Part shown: positions 9,052 through 18,190 of the stretch, one piece after another
Layout: each line of letters opens with the position of its first letter
Position numbering within the stretch: position 1 is the stretch's first letter
Source: Fusobacterium naviforme
GTDB taxonomy: Bacteria; Bacillota; Clostridia; Lachnospirales; Lachnospiraceae
DNA: 64,000 bases
Direction of reading: 5' to 3'
Assembly (NCBI GenBank): GCA_003014445.1
Contig: PYGH01000002.1
Coordinates: 210,024-274,023, forward strand
The notes under the pieces: generated by a model
Databases searched by the model: none
Told to the model about the DNA's origin: nothing
What the model saw: only the letters and a program-made list of their open reading frames with translations
Position numbers and translations under genes: made by a program

Positions 9052-9088
9052 ATGTGGGTATAAATATTATTCACAATTTATCCCACAT
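9052..9088 (-). terminator. Inverted repeat, likely terminator of the GlpR-type gene or an operator
   Basis: ATGTGGGTATAAAT (9052-9065) pairs with ATTTATCCCACAT (9076-9088), with one unpaired base. On the minus strand the hairpin is followed by TTTTTATTTGC, as in a factor-independent terminator after the regulator gene. Its AT-rich symmetric form in front of the eutH-glpK operon would also suit an operator. Confidence 0.45.
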
Positions 9089-9151
9089 CCATATTTTTGA
9101 ATTTATATAAAATCCTATATTTTATACTATCCTTAAGCCTTCAAAAAGCAC

Positions 9152-9907
9152 TCAGGCAATGACCGTTTCCACTCCACGCTCCCTGAGACGCTTTAATATC
9201 TGCTTGTCTGCCCGCTCGTCCGTAATCAATATATCTATCTTTTCAGGAAGGCAAACCTGATTCAGCGCACGCTGTCCCACCTTAGAATAATCTGCAAGTG
9301 CTATGATCTCCTTGCTGTGGCTTACACAGTGCCGTCTTAAATTGCACTCCTCAATATGAAAATCCATCACTCCCATACGCTCATCAAGTCCCGCCACACC
9401 CAAAAACAATTTATCTGCCAACAGGAGATCCACATGATCCTCTGCCATAAATCCAGAGGTCGACCCCTCCCCTCTTCTCACCTTGCCTCCCAGCAGATAA
9501 AGCTGAACCTTCTCCTCATCCATGAGCTCCTGAGCGAATTTGATCGAGTTTGTAAATACTGTAATGCTTTTCCCCCTCAAAAACTTCGCCATCTGCAAGG
9601 TTGTAGTGCCAATATCAATGATGATCGTATCCCCATCTTTTACCAGCTCTGCCGCCTTTTTTCCTATCATAATTTTCTGTTCATAGTTTTTAATTTCTCG
9701 ATAAGAATAGTCCGGTTCTATCCCGCTCGCTACATTTAAGACTGCACCGCCATGTACCCTGCGCACAATCTGTTCCTTCTCCAGCTGCTCCAGATCTCTG
9801 CGTATCGTCTCCATGGAGACCTGAAACTTTTCCGCAAGCTCATTTGCCTTTACGATTCTGTTTTCTGTCACTAAATGTATAATCTGATCCTTACGTGCAA
9901 TCTTCAT
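9152..9907 (-). CDS. glpR: DeoR/GlpR-family transcriptional regulator
   Basis: A 251-residue regulator. The N-terminal winged helix carries VKANELAEKFQVSMETIRRD, the DeoR-family recognition helix, and the rest is the isomerase-like effector domain with GDTIIIDIGTTTLQMAKFL near residue 95. DeoR regulators sense phosphorylated sugars or polyols; GlpR senses glycerol-3-phosphate. It sits just upstream of, and in the same direction as, the EutH-GlpK-GlpA operon, which makes that operon the obvious target. The glycerol assignment comes from context. A related DeoR regulator for another phosphorylated substrate would look the same. Confidence 0.85.
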   Translation of the reverse strand: MKIARKDQIIHLVTENRIVKANELAEKFQVSMETIRRDLEQLEKEQIVRRVHGGAVLNVASGIEPDYSYREIKNYEQKIMIGKKAAELVKDGDTIIIDIGTTTLQMAKFLRGKSITVFTNSIKFAQELMDEEKVQLYLLGGKVRRGEGSTSGFMAEDHVDLLLADKLFLGVAGLDERMGVMDFHIEECNLRRHCVSHSKEIIALADYSKVGQRALNQVCLPEKIDILITDERADKQILKRLRERGVETVIA

Positions 9908-10101
9908 TATGATCTTCCCATCAGTTAGTAGCCTTTAATCATCTTTTTCAACTCACTCTCCACATATATTTTTATATATTTTTAACGAAAATTGCAAGTA
10001 TATATATAAATTTATAGAATTAATTGCATTCGGAACAATAGCCCACATCTTACAATCAGGCATATATAAATAAATATTCAAAACACACAGCCTCTGCTCC
10101 C

Positions 10102-10130
10102 TTGAAGCTCCTGCCCTCAGATGATATACT
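10102..10130 (+). promoter_or_regulatory. Sigma-A promoter of the ABC exporter operon
   Basis: TTGAAG (10102-10107) and TATACT (10125-10130) are separated by exactly 17 bases, 36 bases before the ATPase start. No obvious operator or regulator gene is adjacent, so expression may be constitutive. Confidence 0.65.
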
Positions 10131-10166
10131 CATAATAGCTATGGCTAACCACTATCTGGAGGTGCT

Positions 10167-10871
10167 ATGAACACAGTACTCTGTGCGGAGAATATCACCA
10201 AGGACTATATGCTCGGCGAGCTGTGCGTCCATGCGCTGCGCGGAGTCTCCTTCACAGTGGAAGAAAAGGAGCTCATCGTCATACTGGGCCCCTCCGGCTC
10301 CGGCAAGAGCACCATGATGAATATACTCGGAGGCATCGAGACTGCCAGCTCCGGTACACTCCGCTATCAGGGAAGGCCTGTAGACTGGAGCGACCAGCCA
10401 TCGCTCTCCCACTACCGCAGAAAGCATATCGGCTTTGTCTTTCAGTTCTATAACCTGCTCCCCGGACTCACGGCACTGGAGAATATCGAACTCGCGGCCG
10501 AGCTCAGTGAGACGCCGCTGAGCCCCGCCGAGCTGCTTTCCGAGGTCGGACTCGCAGACCGCGCACACCACTTCCCCAGTCGCCTATCCGGCGGAGAGCA
10601 GCAGCGAATCGCCATCGCAAGGGCCCTCTGCAAGAACCCTGATCTCCTGCTCTGTGACGAGCCGACCGGCGCACTCGACTCCAAAACCGGCGTTCAGGTG
10701 CTGCGGCTGATTCACAGCTTCTGCAGAAAATACGGAAAGCCGGTTGTACTGATCACACACAATGCAAATATCGCTAAAATCGCAGATCGCATCTTCTACT
10801 TCAAGGACGGAATGCTGGAGCGCATCGAAAAAAATGAGACGCCGCTCTCCCCGGATGCGGTCGACTGGTAG
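10167..10871 (+). CDS. ABC transporter ATPase, MacB/LolD type
   Basis: A 234-residue ATPase with Walker [10 protein letters not shown] near residue 40, Q-loop, signature [15 protein letters not shown], and Walker [13 protein letters not shown]. The DEPTGALD form is characteristic of the MacB/LolD/FtsE group, whose partners are FtsX-type permeases. The start follows CTGGAGGTGCT. It is the first gene of a three-gene operon with a permease five bases after its stop and a periplasmic-adaptor-like protein. The complex probably works by mechanotransmission, expelling a peptide, antibiotic or lipid-like substrate from the membrane. Confidence 0.95.
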   Translation: MNTVLCAENITKDYMLGELCVHALRGVSFTVEEKELIVILGPSGSGKSTMMNILGGIETASSGTLRYQGRPVDWSDQPSLSHYRRKHIGFVFQFYNLLPGLTALENIELAAELSETPLSPAELLSEVGLADRAHHFPSRLSGGEQQRIAIARALCKNPDLLLCDEPTGALDSKTGVQVLRLIHSFCRKYGKPVVLITHNANIAKIADRIFYFKDGMLERIEKNETPLSPDAVDW

Positions 10872-10876
10872 ATGCT

Positions 10877-13237
10877 ATGAAGCAATTTCAGAAAAATGTG
10901 CTGCGGCTTGCAGTCAAAAACAGAGGCTCTTTGCTCGGTGCTGTGCTGATCATCGCGCTGGGCATCTTTGTCATGGTCGCGATGGAGGACACTCTTCTGA
11001 ACCTTAAGAACCAGATCTCCGCCTACTACGCCGCGCAGCAGCTCTCCGATCTCTTCGCAGAGGTAAGCGGCATCAGTGAGGCGGAGCTTCAGCGCCTCTT
11101 AGAAATCCCCGGCATCTCTGCTGCCTCCGGAAGGATGTCCGCCGAGCTCAGGATCATTGAGGGAGAGGCCCCTGCATCCGAAACTCTGAACGATATCGTA
11201 ACGGTACATCTCCTCTCCTCTGAGGAAGGAGCCACTCTGAACCGACCGCGGCTCTCTGCGCCGATGCAGAGCTCCGACGATATCTTTCTCGGCCCCCGCA
11301 TGTCCGCGGTCTATCGCTTTCCCATCGGAACTGAGCTGCGCCTGCTCTGCGGCGGAGAGAGCTTCCGCTTCCGCTACGCCGGAACGGTCTCCCAGCCGGA
11401 CTACATCTACTCCGTGCCGCCCGGCGGCTCCATGATTCCCGACGGCTCCATCTACGATATCGCCATGATCTCCCCCGAAAAAATGAGCGCCATGCTGCAC
11501 AGCTCCGCGCGCACGGAGCTTGCCTTCTCTCTCGCTCCCGGTGTGCGCTTTGAAGATATTCGCCACGAGCTTCAGGAACATCTGACCCCCTACGGTCTGA
11601 AATCGCTCTGCGACCGTCCGAAGCAGACGAGTTACGCGATGGTTGACGACGAGTTCCATGAGCTCCGCGCCACGGGCACCATGCTTCCCATGCTCTTTCT
11701 CTCGGTCTCCGTCTTCATGCTCTATATTGTTCTCAAAAAAATGATAGACCAGGAGCGCGTACTCATCGGTACCATGAAGGCCTTCGGACTCAGCAGCCAC
11801 GAACTCATCTCCGGTTATCTCATGCTCGGTCTTCTCATCGGTGTCTGCGGCGCTCTGCTCGGCGGACTGCTCGCAGGTTTTTTCGGCCGCTTCATGTTCC
11901 GGCTCTACTGTGATTACTTCAATCTCCCTGATCCCCGGTACCACGACTACCTGACTCCCCGTCTTTATGGGCTCCTGCTCGCTGCATTCAGCTCCACCGC
12001 CGCAGTTCTCAGCGGCACACACGGGATACTTTCCATCGCTCCTGCAGCAGCCATGCGTCAGCAGAGTCCTGCCAAGGCGGGTAATGCTCTCCTCCCGCCA
12101 CACCTGCTCCGGCGACTGCCTCTCTTAAGCCGCATGGCGCTGCGCTCTCTGCAGCGCAATCCCCTGCGCAGCTTTCTCATCGTCCTTGCCGTCGCCTTTC
12201 CATTTTCCATGGCCTCCGTGCTCTTTTCCTATCCCGCAGTCGTTGATCATATGCTGAGAGAACAGTTTCAGCATATCGAGTGCTACGATCTTCAGCTTCA
12301 TCTGGACTCTCCGGTGAGCCCGGAGCGGGCAGCAGACGCAGCCCTGACGCTCAAAGACTGCGCAGAGGCCGAAACGGTTCTGCAGCTGCCCGCTGCCTTC
12401 CGGCGAGATGCGCTGACAGAATATGCACTGCTCACCGCACTACCGGAGAAAAGCCGCCTCTGGCACATCATTGATGCAGAAGGCAAAGAACATGCGCCGC
12501 CCCGCTGCGGCATCATCCTGAACCAGCGCACTGCAGACAAGCTGAGGCTCTCAGCGGGAGACCGTGTACGCATTCTGATCCCCGGTCTTCTCCCCGAGGC
12601 CCGCGAGCTCCCTGTGCTGCAGGTAATACAGGAGACCTTCGGGAGCGGAGCCTATCTCGCGCTCGATTCCCTTCCGGATCAGCTCGGTACAGACCGCCTC
12701 TGCAATAAGCTGATATTGAGAGCAAAGCCCGGAGCCTTTGCTTCACTCAAATCCGATATACGCTCAGCCGGCAGAATCAGCTGGATCGTGGATATGCCAA
12801 AGTCTGTAAAGACCTATCAGGATATGATGGGTTCCATGTTCATCATGGTCAACAGCTTCGCAGTCATGTCTCTCATCGCAGGAGGGATACTCATCTATAA
12901 TATCTCTCTCATCACTCTGAGAGAGCGCATCTCCGAGCTCACGACGCTTCGCGTGCTGGGATGTTCGGAGATGGAGCTCGGACAGATGCTGTTGATAGAG
13001 CAGGGGGTACTCCTGTTTCTCGGTATTCTTCTGGGTATGCCCGGAAACTATCTTGTCCGCGGACTGCTGGAGCGCTTTATGACCTCGGACAATTATCACA
13101 TTCAACTAAACCTCCACCCTACCTCCTGTGTTCTGGCATTCTTCTGCTGCATTTTCATTGTTCTCTTCTCCCTTCACCGGGAGATATCTGTCATCTCTGC
13201 CGCCCGCCTGACGGACGCGCTGAAAGAACGGGAGTGA
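10877..13237 (+). CDS. FtsX-family ABC permease with two FtsX modules
   Basis: A 786-residue membrane protein. Seen: an N-terminal helix (residues about 15-33), a large extracytoplasmic domain up to about 270, three helices between about 275 and 390, a further helix near 430, a second extracytoplasmic domain, and three C-terminal helices after about 650. This duplicated FtsX layout is typical of Gram-positive exporters of the BceB/YtrF/MacB superfamily. It lies between its ATPase and an HlyD-like adaptor. There is no linked two-component system of the Bce type, so peptide-antibiotic sensing is not supported here. Confidence 0.9.
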   Translation: MKQFQKNVLRLAVKNRGSLLGAVLIIALGIFVMVAMEDTLLNLKNQISAYYAAQQLSDLFAEVSGISEAELQRLLEIPGISAASGRMSAELRIIEGEAPASETLNDIVTVHLLSSEEGATLNRPRLSAPMQSSDDIFLGPRMSAVYRFPIGTELRLLCGGESFRFRYAGTVSQPDYIYSVPPGGSMIPDGSIYDIAMISPEKMSAMLHSSARTELAFSLAPGVRFEDIRHELQEHLTPYGLKSLCDRPKQTSYAMVDDEFHELRATGTMLPMLFLSVSVFMLYIVLKKMIDQERVLIGTMKAFGLSSHELISGYLMLGLLIGVCGALLGGLLAGFFGRFMFRLYCDYFNLPDPRYHDYLTPRLYGLLLAAFSSTAAVLSGTHGILSIAPAAAMRQQSPAKAGNALLPPHLLRRLPLLSRMALRSLQRNPLRSFLIVLAVAFPFSMASVLFSYPAVVDHMLREQFQHIECYDLQLHLDSPVSPERAADAALTLKDCAEAETVLQLPAAFRRDALTEYALLTALPEKSRLWHIIDAEGKEHAPPRCGIILNQRTADKLRLSAGDRVRILIPGLLPEARELPVLQVIQETFGSGAYLALDSLPDQLGTDRLCNKLILRAKPGAFASLKSDIRSAGRISWIVDMPKSVKTYQDMMGSMFIMVNSFAVMSLIAGGILIYNISLITLRERISELTTLRVLGCSEMELGQMLLIEQGVLLFLGILLGMPGNYLVRGLLERFMTSDNYHIQLNLHPTSCVLAFFCCIFIVLFSLHREISVISAARLTDALKERE

Positions 13238-13241
13238 TACC

Positions 13242-14585
13242 ATGCCGTCAAAAAAACTTCTATACCTGCATCAGCACAAAAAACTGTTTCTTGCCCTTGC
13301 AGTACTTACACTGCTATCGCTGTTCTTCCTGCGCCGACACCAGGCCCGCGCCGTACCGGTACGAACAGGCACAGTGACCAGAAAGTCTGTACAGGACAGC
13401 TATACGGAAGAGGGGGTACTGTCCGGCGGAAGGCAATACACGCTGTTCTCTGAGGTCTCCGGTCCGGTGCAGAGGATCGCAGTCAGAGAGAATCAGACCG
13501 TCACGCCGGGCACTCTGCTCTATATCATTGACAGTCAGGATTATCTCTATCAGAAGGAGCAGCTTGAGAGTGAGCGCTCGGGACTGGAGGCGCAAAAAAA
13601 CAAGGCGGAGATCAGCCGCGTCATGACCCTGTCCCCAGAAGAATATATTCACTCGCTCGCACAGCAGGCAGACTCCGCCGAGGCGGCACTGACAGCGGCG
13701 CAGACCAGATACGCTGCCGCCGGAGAGCTCCTCTCATCAGGCGCCATTTCCCGCAACGAATACGAGGAGCTGCACGCGGACTTTGAGATGAAAAAGACAG
13801 CCGCTGCCGCTGCACGGGAACGCCACAGCGAGAGCCGGAAGAGTTTGCTCAGTCTGAAATCCTCCGGTATGGATGATGCAGCTCTGAATGAGCAGTTTTA
13901 CAGCTCTGATACCAGAGCACTCGCCGCGCAGATTGAAGCCATGGATATCAGACTGCGTCAGCTCGGGGAAAGCATCGAAAAATGTGTTGTCCGGGCAGAC
14001 CGCGCCGGAATTGTCAGCTCACTCCCGCTCAGCGGGAGCTCCTATCTCTCCGCCGGAAGCCCCGCTCTGACACTTGATGTCACAGATACACTCTGCGCAG
14101 AGGCAGATGTCCTGACCGCAGTTGCACCCTTTCTCAGCAAGGGAACTCCGGTCACAATTCGACTCGTACTTCGCGGCAGTGAGGAAATATACAGCGGAGA
14201 AATCGCTGAAATCTATGATTACGCGACATGCGGACGCTCTGCACTCGGAACCGCAGAGTACAGAGTACATATCAAGGTTGCACTCCCGGAGGAGACCCAG
14301 CTCGCACTGAAGAATAAAAGCGGTTATGGCGTACTCTTAAGCTTCTGCCCCTACAGTGCGGAAAATGTCCTGACTGTGCCCGGCAGTGCTGTCTTTTCAG
14401 AGGCGCAGCAAAGCTATGTCTACACAATTTCCAATGGCCGCGCTGTAAAAACGCCAGTGGAGCTCAGCTACAGGACAGTCAGTGACGCAGTGATTCTTTC
14501 CGGACTGAATGAGGGGGATACCGTTATCTCATACGCCGACAACGAGGGACTCTGCGAGGGAGCGAGAGTACGCAGAATGCGCTGA
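13242..14585 (+). CDS. HlyD/MacA-like membrane fusion protein
   Basis: A 447-residue protein with one N-terminal membrane anchor (about residues 15-28), a biotinyl-lipoyl-like half near 60-85, a coiled coil from about 90 to 230 rich in Glu, Ala and Arg, the second lipoyl-like half near 245-280, and beta-barrel regions after that. This is the MacA/HlyD adaptor plan. It starts four bases after the permease stop. In a single-membrane Firmicute the adaptor would reach across the cell wall rather than to an outer-membrane channel. Substrate is unknown. Confidence 0.9.
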   Translation: MPSKKLLYLHQHKKLFLALAVLTLLSLFFLRRHQARAVPVRTGTVTRKSVQDSYTEEGVLSGGRQYTLFSEVSGPVQRIAVRENQTVTPGTLLYIIDSQDYLYQKEQLESERSGLEAQKNKAEISRVMTLSPEEYIHSLAQQADSAEAALTAAQTRYAAAGELLSSGAISRNEYEELHADFEMKKTAAAAARERHSESRKSLLSLKSSGMDDAALNEQFYSSDTRALAAQIEAMDIRLRQLGESIEKCVVRADRAGIVSSLPLSGSSYLSAGSPALTLDVTDTLCAEADVLTAVAPFLSKGTPVTIRLVLRGSEEIYSGEIAEIYDYATCGRSALGTAEYRVHIKVALPEETQLALKNKSGYGVLLSFCPYSAENVLTVPGSAVFSEAQQSYVYTISNGRAVKTPVELSYRTVSDAVILSGLNEGDTVISYADNEGLCEGARVRRMR

Positions 14586-14660
14586 CAGCGTGATGCTACG
14601 GATGAAGTAATTCCCTTATACCGCTCTTTCGCAGATAAATTATCCGTCAATTCAGCCCCC

Positions 14661-14689
14661 TTACACCTCTTCTCGATTTGTGTTATACT
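14661..14689 (+). promoter_or_regulatory. Sigma-A promoter of the CarD-like gene
   Basis: TTACAC (14661-14666), 17-base spacer and TATACT (14684-14689), 20 bases before the ATG at 14710. The short distance implies a leader of only about 10-15 bases. Confidence 0.6.
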
Positions 14690-14709
14690 AATAAGCATGG
14701 AGGTGTATT

Positions 14710-15222
14710 ATGTTCAGTAAAAATGATCTTGTCGTTTACGAGGATTCCGGCGTCTGCGAGATCAGTGATATATGTGAGCTCTCCTTCACGGAGGAAGATC
14801 CCAGAACCTACTATATTCTGCGTCCCATTTTTTTTAAGGATGACCGCATATATACTCCTGTCAACAATCCAAAGGTGACGCTGCGGCCGGTCATCTCCCG
14901 CGAGGAGGCGCTCTCCATCCTTCACAGCATCTCCCAGGCGGAGGTCCATTCCTTTGAGGGATTGCGCACGACGGAGCTCGAGGGGCGTTACCGCGCCGCT
15001 TCAAAAAGTCACCGCTGCGCAGATCTGGTAAAGCTGGCCATGTCCATTTACAGTAAGACACGAAAGGCGCGCCGCTCCGGAAGGAGAGTGAGCGAGATCG
15101 ATGATCGCTACCTGAAACGTCTGAATCTTCTGATCAACGGAGAGCTCTCTGTCGCTCTGGATATTCCGGCAGAAGAGGTTCCAAAACTGATTCACGCAGA
15201 AATCGAGAAGCGGAAGAGCTGA
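14710..15222 (+). CDS. CarD/CdnL-family transcription regulator
   Basis: A 170-residue protein. The N-terminal part (FSKNDLVVYEDSGVCEISDI) is the CarD/TRCF RNA-polymerase-interacting Tudor-like domain, and the remainder is helical with a basic region (KTRKARRSGRRVSEIDDRYLKR) as in the CdnL DNA-binding domain. Such proteins bind the beta subunit and stabilise open promoter complexes, often at rRNA genes. It has its own promoter and an AGGTG site. The stop codon lies inside a perfect 15-bp inverted repeat. Several paralogues are common in Lachnospiraceae, so this need not be the main CarD. Confidence 0.88.
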   Translation: MFSKNDLVVYEDSGVCEISDICELSFTEEDPRTYYILRPIFFKDDRIYTPVNNPKVTLRPVISREEALSILHSISQAEVHSFEGLRTTELEGRYRAASKSHRCADLVKLAMSIYSKTRKARRSGRRVSEIDDRYLKRLNLLINGELSVALDIPAEEVPKLIHAEIEKRKS

Positions 15223-15252
15223 GGCGCTGTGCGCCCGGCTCTTCCGCTTCTC
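15205..15252 (+). terminator. Perfect 15-bp inverted repeat spanning the CarD-like stop codon
   Basis: GAGAAGCGGAAGAGC (15205-15219) and GCTCTTCCGCTTCTC (15238-15252) form a perfect GC-rich stem that includes the last codons and stop of the gene. No T-run follows, so it may act as an mRNA 3' stabiliser or a weak terminator rather than a classical one. Confidence 0.5.
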
Positions 15253-15268
15253 GCAATGAATAAAGTAA

Positions 15269-15551
15269 GAGCGCTCAGCGCAATCAATTCCTGCTACGCT
15301 TCTCGCCCCGCGTCCTTCGCGCTCTCTGAGCGCTCAGCGCAATCAATTCCTGCTACGCTTCTCGCCCCGCGTCCTTCGCGCTCAGAGAGCGCTCAGCGCG
15401 ATTCCTACTACGCTCCTCGCCTCGCGTCCTTCGCGCTCAGAGAGCGCTCAGCGCGATTCCTACTACGCTCCTCGCCTCGCGTCCTTCGCGCTCAGAGAGC
15501 GCTCAGCGCGATTCCTACTACGCTCCTCGCCTCGCGTCCTTCGCGCTCAGA
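15269..15551. repeat. Tandem repeat array, five units of 59, 59, 55, 55 and 55 bp
   Basis: Units start at 15269, 15328, 15387, 15442 and 15497, each with the palindrome GAGCGCTC followed by AGCGC, and a sixth truncated start at 15552. The last three units are nearly identical; the first two have a four-base expansion (CAATCAATT in place of GATT). There are no unique spacers, so it is not a CRISPR array. It lies between convergent genes. A frame stays open across it, but the predicted sequence is repetitive and has no ribosome binding site. Confidence 0.9.
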
Positions 15552-15581
15552 GAGCGCTCAGGTCACGGCTTTCGCCGTTTC

Positions 15582-15644
15582 AAGCTGAAAAATGCCGTCC
15601 CGCTTTCCGAGCAAGCTCGGACGCAGTACGGCGTTTTTCAGCTT
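15582..15644 (-). terminator. Long composite stem-loop, terminator of the UPF0210 operon
   Basis: AAGCTGAAAAATGCCGT (15582-15598) pairs with ACGGCGTTTTTCAGCTT (15628-15644), and a smaller hairpin TCCGAGCAAGCTCGGA lies in the loop. It is 23 bases after the UPF0210 stop. The A/T-rich arms would give U-runs in both directions, so it could end transcripts from both converging genes. Confidence 0.5.
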
Positions 15645-15666
15645 CGCGTGGCTCAATGCTAACGCG

Positions 15667-17031
15667 TCAGTTTTTAAACGAGTGAATTGGAGCTGGGATT
15701 CTTCCGGCGCGGTTTATGAAGTCTGCGCAGCCGAAGCAATTCACAGGAATCACAGGCGCATAACCGAGCAGTCCGCCGAACTCGACAACATCCCCCACCT
15801 TCTTTCCATACGCGGGAATGAGACGCACTGCAGTCGTCTTCTGATTCACCATGCCGATCGCCGCCTCATCCGCAATGATGCCGGAAATCGTCGCAGCCGG
15901 CGTATCGCCGGGAATCGCAATCATATCCAGTCCGACAGAGCACACACAGGTCATCGCCTCCAGCTTTTCTATCGTGAGGGCTCCGCGTGTCACCGCGTCT
16001 ATCATCCCCTGATCCTCACTGACCGGAATAAATGCGCCCGAGAGGCCGCCGACATAGGAGGAGGCCATCACTCCGCCCTTCTTTACCTGGTCGTTCAGCA
16101 TCGCAAGTGCGGCGGTCGTCCCCGGTGCTCCCACACTCTCCAGCCCGATCTCCTCCAGAATCTCCGCGACAGAGTCTCCCACTGCCGGTGTCGGCGCGAG
16201 AGAGAGGTCTATGATGCCGAAGGGAACGTCGAGGCGTCTGCTCGCTTCCTGTGCCACCAGCTGACCGACGCGGGTTATCTTGAATGCCGTCTTCTTGATC
16301 GTCTCACAGAGTGTTTCGAAGCTTTCTCCGCGCACCTTTGCGATTGCAGCCCGGACCACACCGGGCCCGCTGACGCCGACGTTGATGATCGCCTCTGCCT
16401 CCGTCACACCGTGAAAAGCACCTGCCATAAAGGGGTTGTCGTCCGGCGCATTACAGAAAACCACCAGCTTGGCACAGCCGAGCGATCCCCTGTCCTTTGT
16501 CTCCTCCGCGGTTTTCTTCACGATCTCTCCCATGAGGCGCACCGCGTCCATGTTGAGTCCGGTCTTTGTGGAGCCAAGATTCACGGAGCTGCACACCCGC
16601 TCCGTGCGGGCGAGCGCCATGGGAATGGAGTCGATCAGCAGTCTGTCGGACGCAGTCATTCCCTTGCTCACCAGCGCAGAGTAGCCACCGATAAAATTGA
16701 CCCCTATCTTCTTGGCCGCGCGGTCCAGCGTCTCCGCGATCGTCACATAGTCCTCCGGCGTTCTGCACGCCGCTGCACCGACCAGCGCAATCGGAGTCAC
16801 GGAAACACGCTTATTTACGATGGGGACGCCAAAATCCCGGGCGATCGCATCTCCCGTCCCGACCAGCTCTCCCGCATAACTCAGAATCTTATTGTAGATC
16901 TTTTCATTCACACGGGACAGCTCTCTGTCTGCGCAGTCCAGAAGACTGATCCCCATCGTGATGGTGCGAACGTCCAGGAGATCATGATCGATCATGTTAT
17001 TGGTTTCCATTACCTCAACTAGATTGAGCAT
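15667..17031 (-). CDS. UPF0210 (DUF711, PFL-like) protein
   Basis: A 454-residue protein that matches UPF0210 along its full length, including [16 protein letters not shown] near the N-terminus, [32 protein letters not shown] and the C-terminal [19 protein letters not shown]. The family has a pyruvate-formate-lyase-like barrel but lacks a demonstrated reaction. The start follows GAGGTGAAGGA. It begins 13 bases after an ACT-domain protein, a pairing conserved across many Firmicutes and archaea that implies a ligand-sensing partner. Function is not known. Confidence 0.93.
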   Translation of the reverse strand: MLNLVEVMETNNMIDHDLLDVRTITMGISLLDCADRELSRVNEKIYNKILSYAGELVGTGDAIARDFGVPIVNKRVSVTPIALVGAAACRTPEDYVTIAETLDRAAKKIGVNFIGGYSALVSKGMTASDRLLIDSIPMALARTERVCSSVNLGSTKTGLNMDAVRLMGEIVKKTAEETKDRGSLGCAKLVVFCNAPDDNPFMAGAFHGVTEAEAIINVGVSGPGVVRAAIAKVRGESFETLCETIKKTAFKITRVGQLVAQEASRRLDVPFGIIDLSLAPTPAVGDSVAEILEEIGLESVGAPGTTAALAMLNDQVKKGGVMASSYVGGLSGAFIPVSEDQGMIDAVTRGALTIEKLEAMTCVCSVGLDMIAIPGDTPAATISGIIADEAAIGMVNQKTTAVRLIPAYGKKVGDVVEFGGLLGYAPVIPVNCFGCADFINRAGRIPAPIHSFKN

Positions 17032-17044
17032 TCCTTCACCTCAC

Positions 17045-17317
17045 TCAGATTCTGTGCATGCCAGTAAATATTTCTTCTTTCTGCACTCTGATCTTCACCC
17101 CGATCTCCTCGCCGACCTGATCGAGCTCAGACATCACAGTCTCCAGGGGCTTTTCCGAACGGCTCATATCCGCAATCATCATCATGTGAAAATAATCCTG
17201 CACGATCGTCTGATTGATATCAAGAATATTGATCCGGGCCCCCGCGAGATAAGTACAGACCTTCGCAATGATACCGACTGTATCCTTGCCGAGCACTGTA
17301 ATGATGATCTTTCCCAT
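17045..17317 (-). CDS. UPF0237 ACT-domain protein
   Basis: A 90-residue protein consisting of one ACT domain: KIIITVLGKDTVGIIAKVCT is the first strand and ligand-binding turn, followed by NILDINQTIVQDYFHMMMIAD. ACT domains bind amino acids and adjust partner activity, and this family resembles the GcvR regulator half. The ATG follows AAGGAGAGAAATT. It forms a two-gene operon with UPF0210 downstream. Ligand unknown. Confidence 0.93.
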   Translation of the reverse strand: MGKIIITVLGKDTVGIIAKVCTYLAGARINILDINQTIVQDYFHMMMIADMSRSEKPLETVMSELDQVGEEIGVKIRVQKEEIFTGMHRI

Positions 17318-17392
17318 AATTTCTCTCCTTCGCTTTTTTCATGCAGTTAGAGGATCATGCTTCCATCTGCGCACAGCGCCGCTGTGACAGAT

Positions 17393-18190
17393 TTAAAACT
17401 CATAAATTTCTGATCTGCAGTCTCGCTGCGCCACTGCAATCGGAAAATCATTTGCGCCGTAGGGGCAGTCTCCCGCGCCGATCTCACAGCGCACCGTCTC
17501 ATAGGCGAGCTCTGGAATGTTGTTCTCCTTGCTGAGATGCCCCAGCAGGATCTGCTTCAATCCGTCATGCAGAATCTCCGTGAGCAGCTTCCCGGCGCTC
17601 TCATTTGAGAGATGCCCGAAATTCCCCAATATTCTGCGCTTTAAGCTGTAGGGATAAGGCCCCGCCTCCAGCATACGAACGTCGTGATTGCTCTCAAGGA
17701 GCAGTGCATCCAGCCGCTCTAGCCGCGCAACCGTCTGCTCTGTGTAGTGTCCCATATCTGTCGCGACTGCAACTGCCCTGCCACCGGATTCAATCCGGTA
17801 TGCTACCGGCTCCGCTGCGTCGTGATCTATGGAAAAAGGAAGAAGCTCCATATCTCCAACGGAGAAGCGCTCCTCCGCGCGCACAATATGAATCAGCTCC
17901 TCATCACAGCCCTCAAAGCAGCAGCTTCGCTTCAGCGCTGCGACCGTTCCCGCAGTCGCAAAGAGCGGCACATGATGCTTCTTCATCAACACTGTGAGCC
18001 CCTTTACATGATCGGAGTGCTCATGTGTCACAACCAGCGCGCTCAGCTCATCTGCCTTCACGCCAAGCTCTCCGAGCCCCCGCTCGATTCTCCGGTTGCT
18101 GATTCCTGCATCCACCAGTATATGCGTGTCTGAGGTGCCCACATAAATTGAATTTCCGCTGCTGCCGCTTGCAATGCTGACAAACCTCAT
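17393..18190 (-). CDS. walJ: MBL-fold hydrolase, WalJ/YycJ-like
   Basis: A 265-residue metallo-beta-lactamase-fold protein. The metal motif is THEHSDH near residue 56, with GSSGNSIYV and LVDAGIS at the N-terminus and SNHD near 165 and GHLS near 217. This pattern and length match YycJ/WalJ, a nuclease-like protein linked to coordination of division and replication in Firmicutes, usually encoded in the WalKR operon. Here it lies in a different setting, overlapping the coaE stop by four bases (ATGA) downstream of polA. Assignment to the MBL family is firm; the WalJ name rests on similarity. Confidence 0.85.
   Translation of the reverse strand: MRFVSIASGSSGNSIYVGTSDTHILVDAGISNRRIERGLGELGVKADELSALVVTHEHSDHVKGLTVLMKKHHVPLFATAGTVAALKRSCCFEGCDEELIHIVRAEERFSVGDMELLPFSIDHDAAEPVAYRIESGGRAVAVATDMGHYTEQTVARLERLDALLLESNHDVRMLEAGPYPYSLKRRILGNFGHLSNESAGKLLTEILHDGLKQILLGHLSKENNIPELAYETVRCEIGAGDCPYGANDFPIAVAQRDCRSEIYEF

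Noticed and set aside
15269..15551. CRISPR-like appearance of the tandem repeats
   Set aside because: Units follow each other with no unique spacers, and no cas gene is near.
15592..17022. Plus-strand frame of 476 codons opposite UPF0210
   Set aside because: Same shadow effect; rich in Arg, His and Cys with no recognisable motif.
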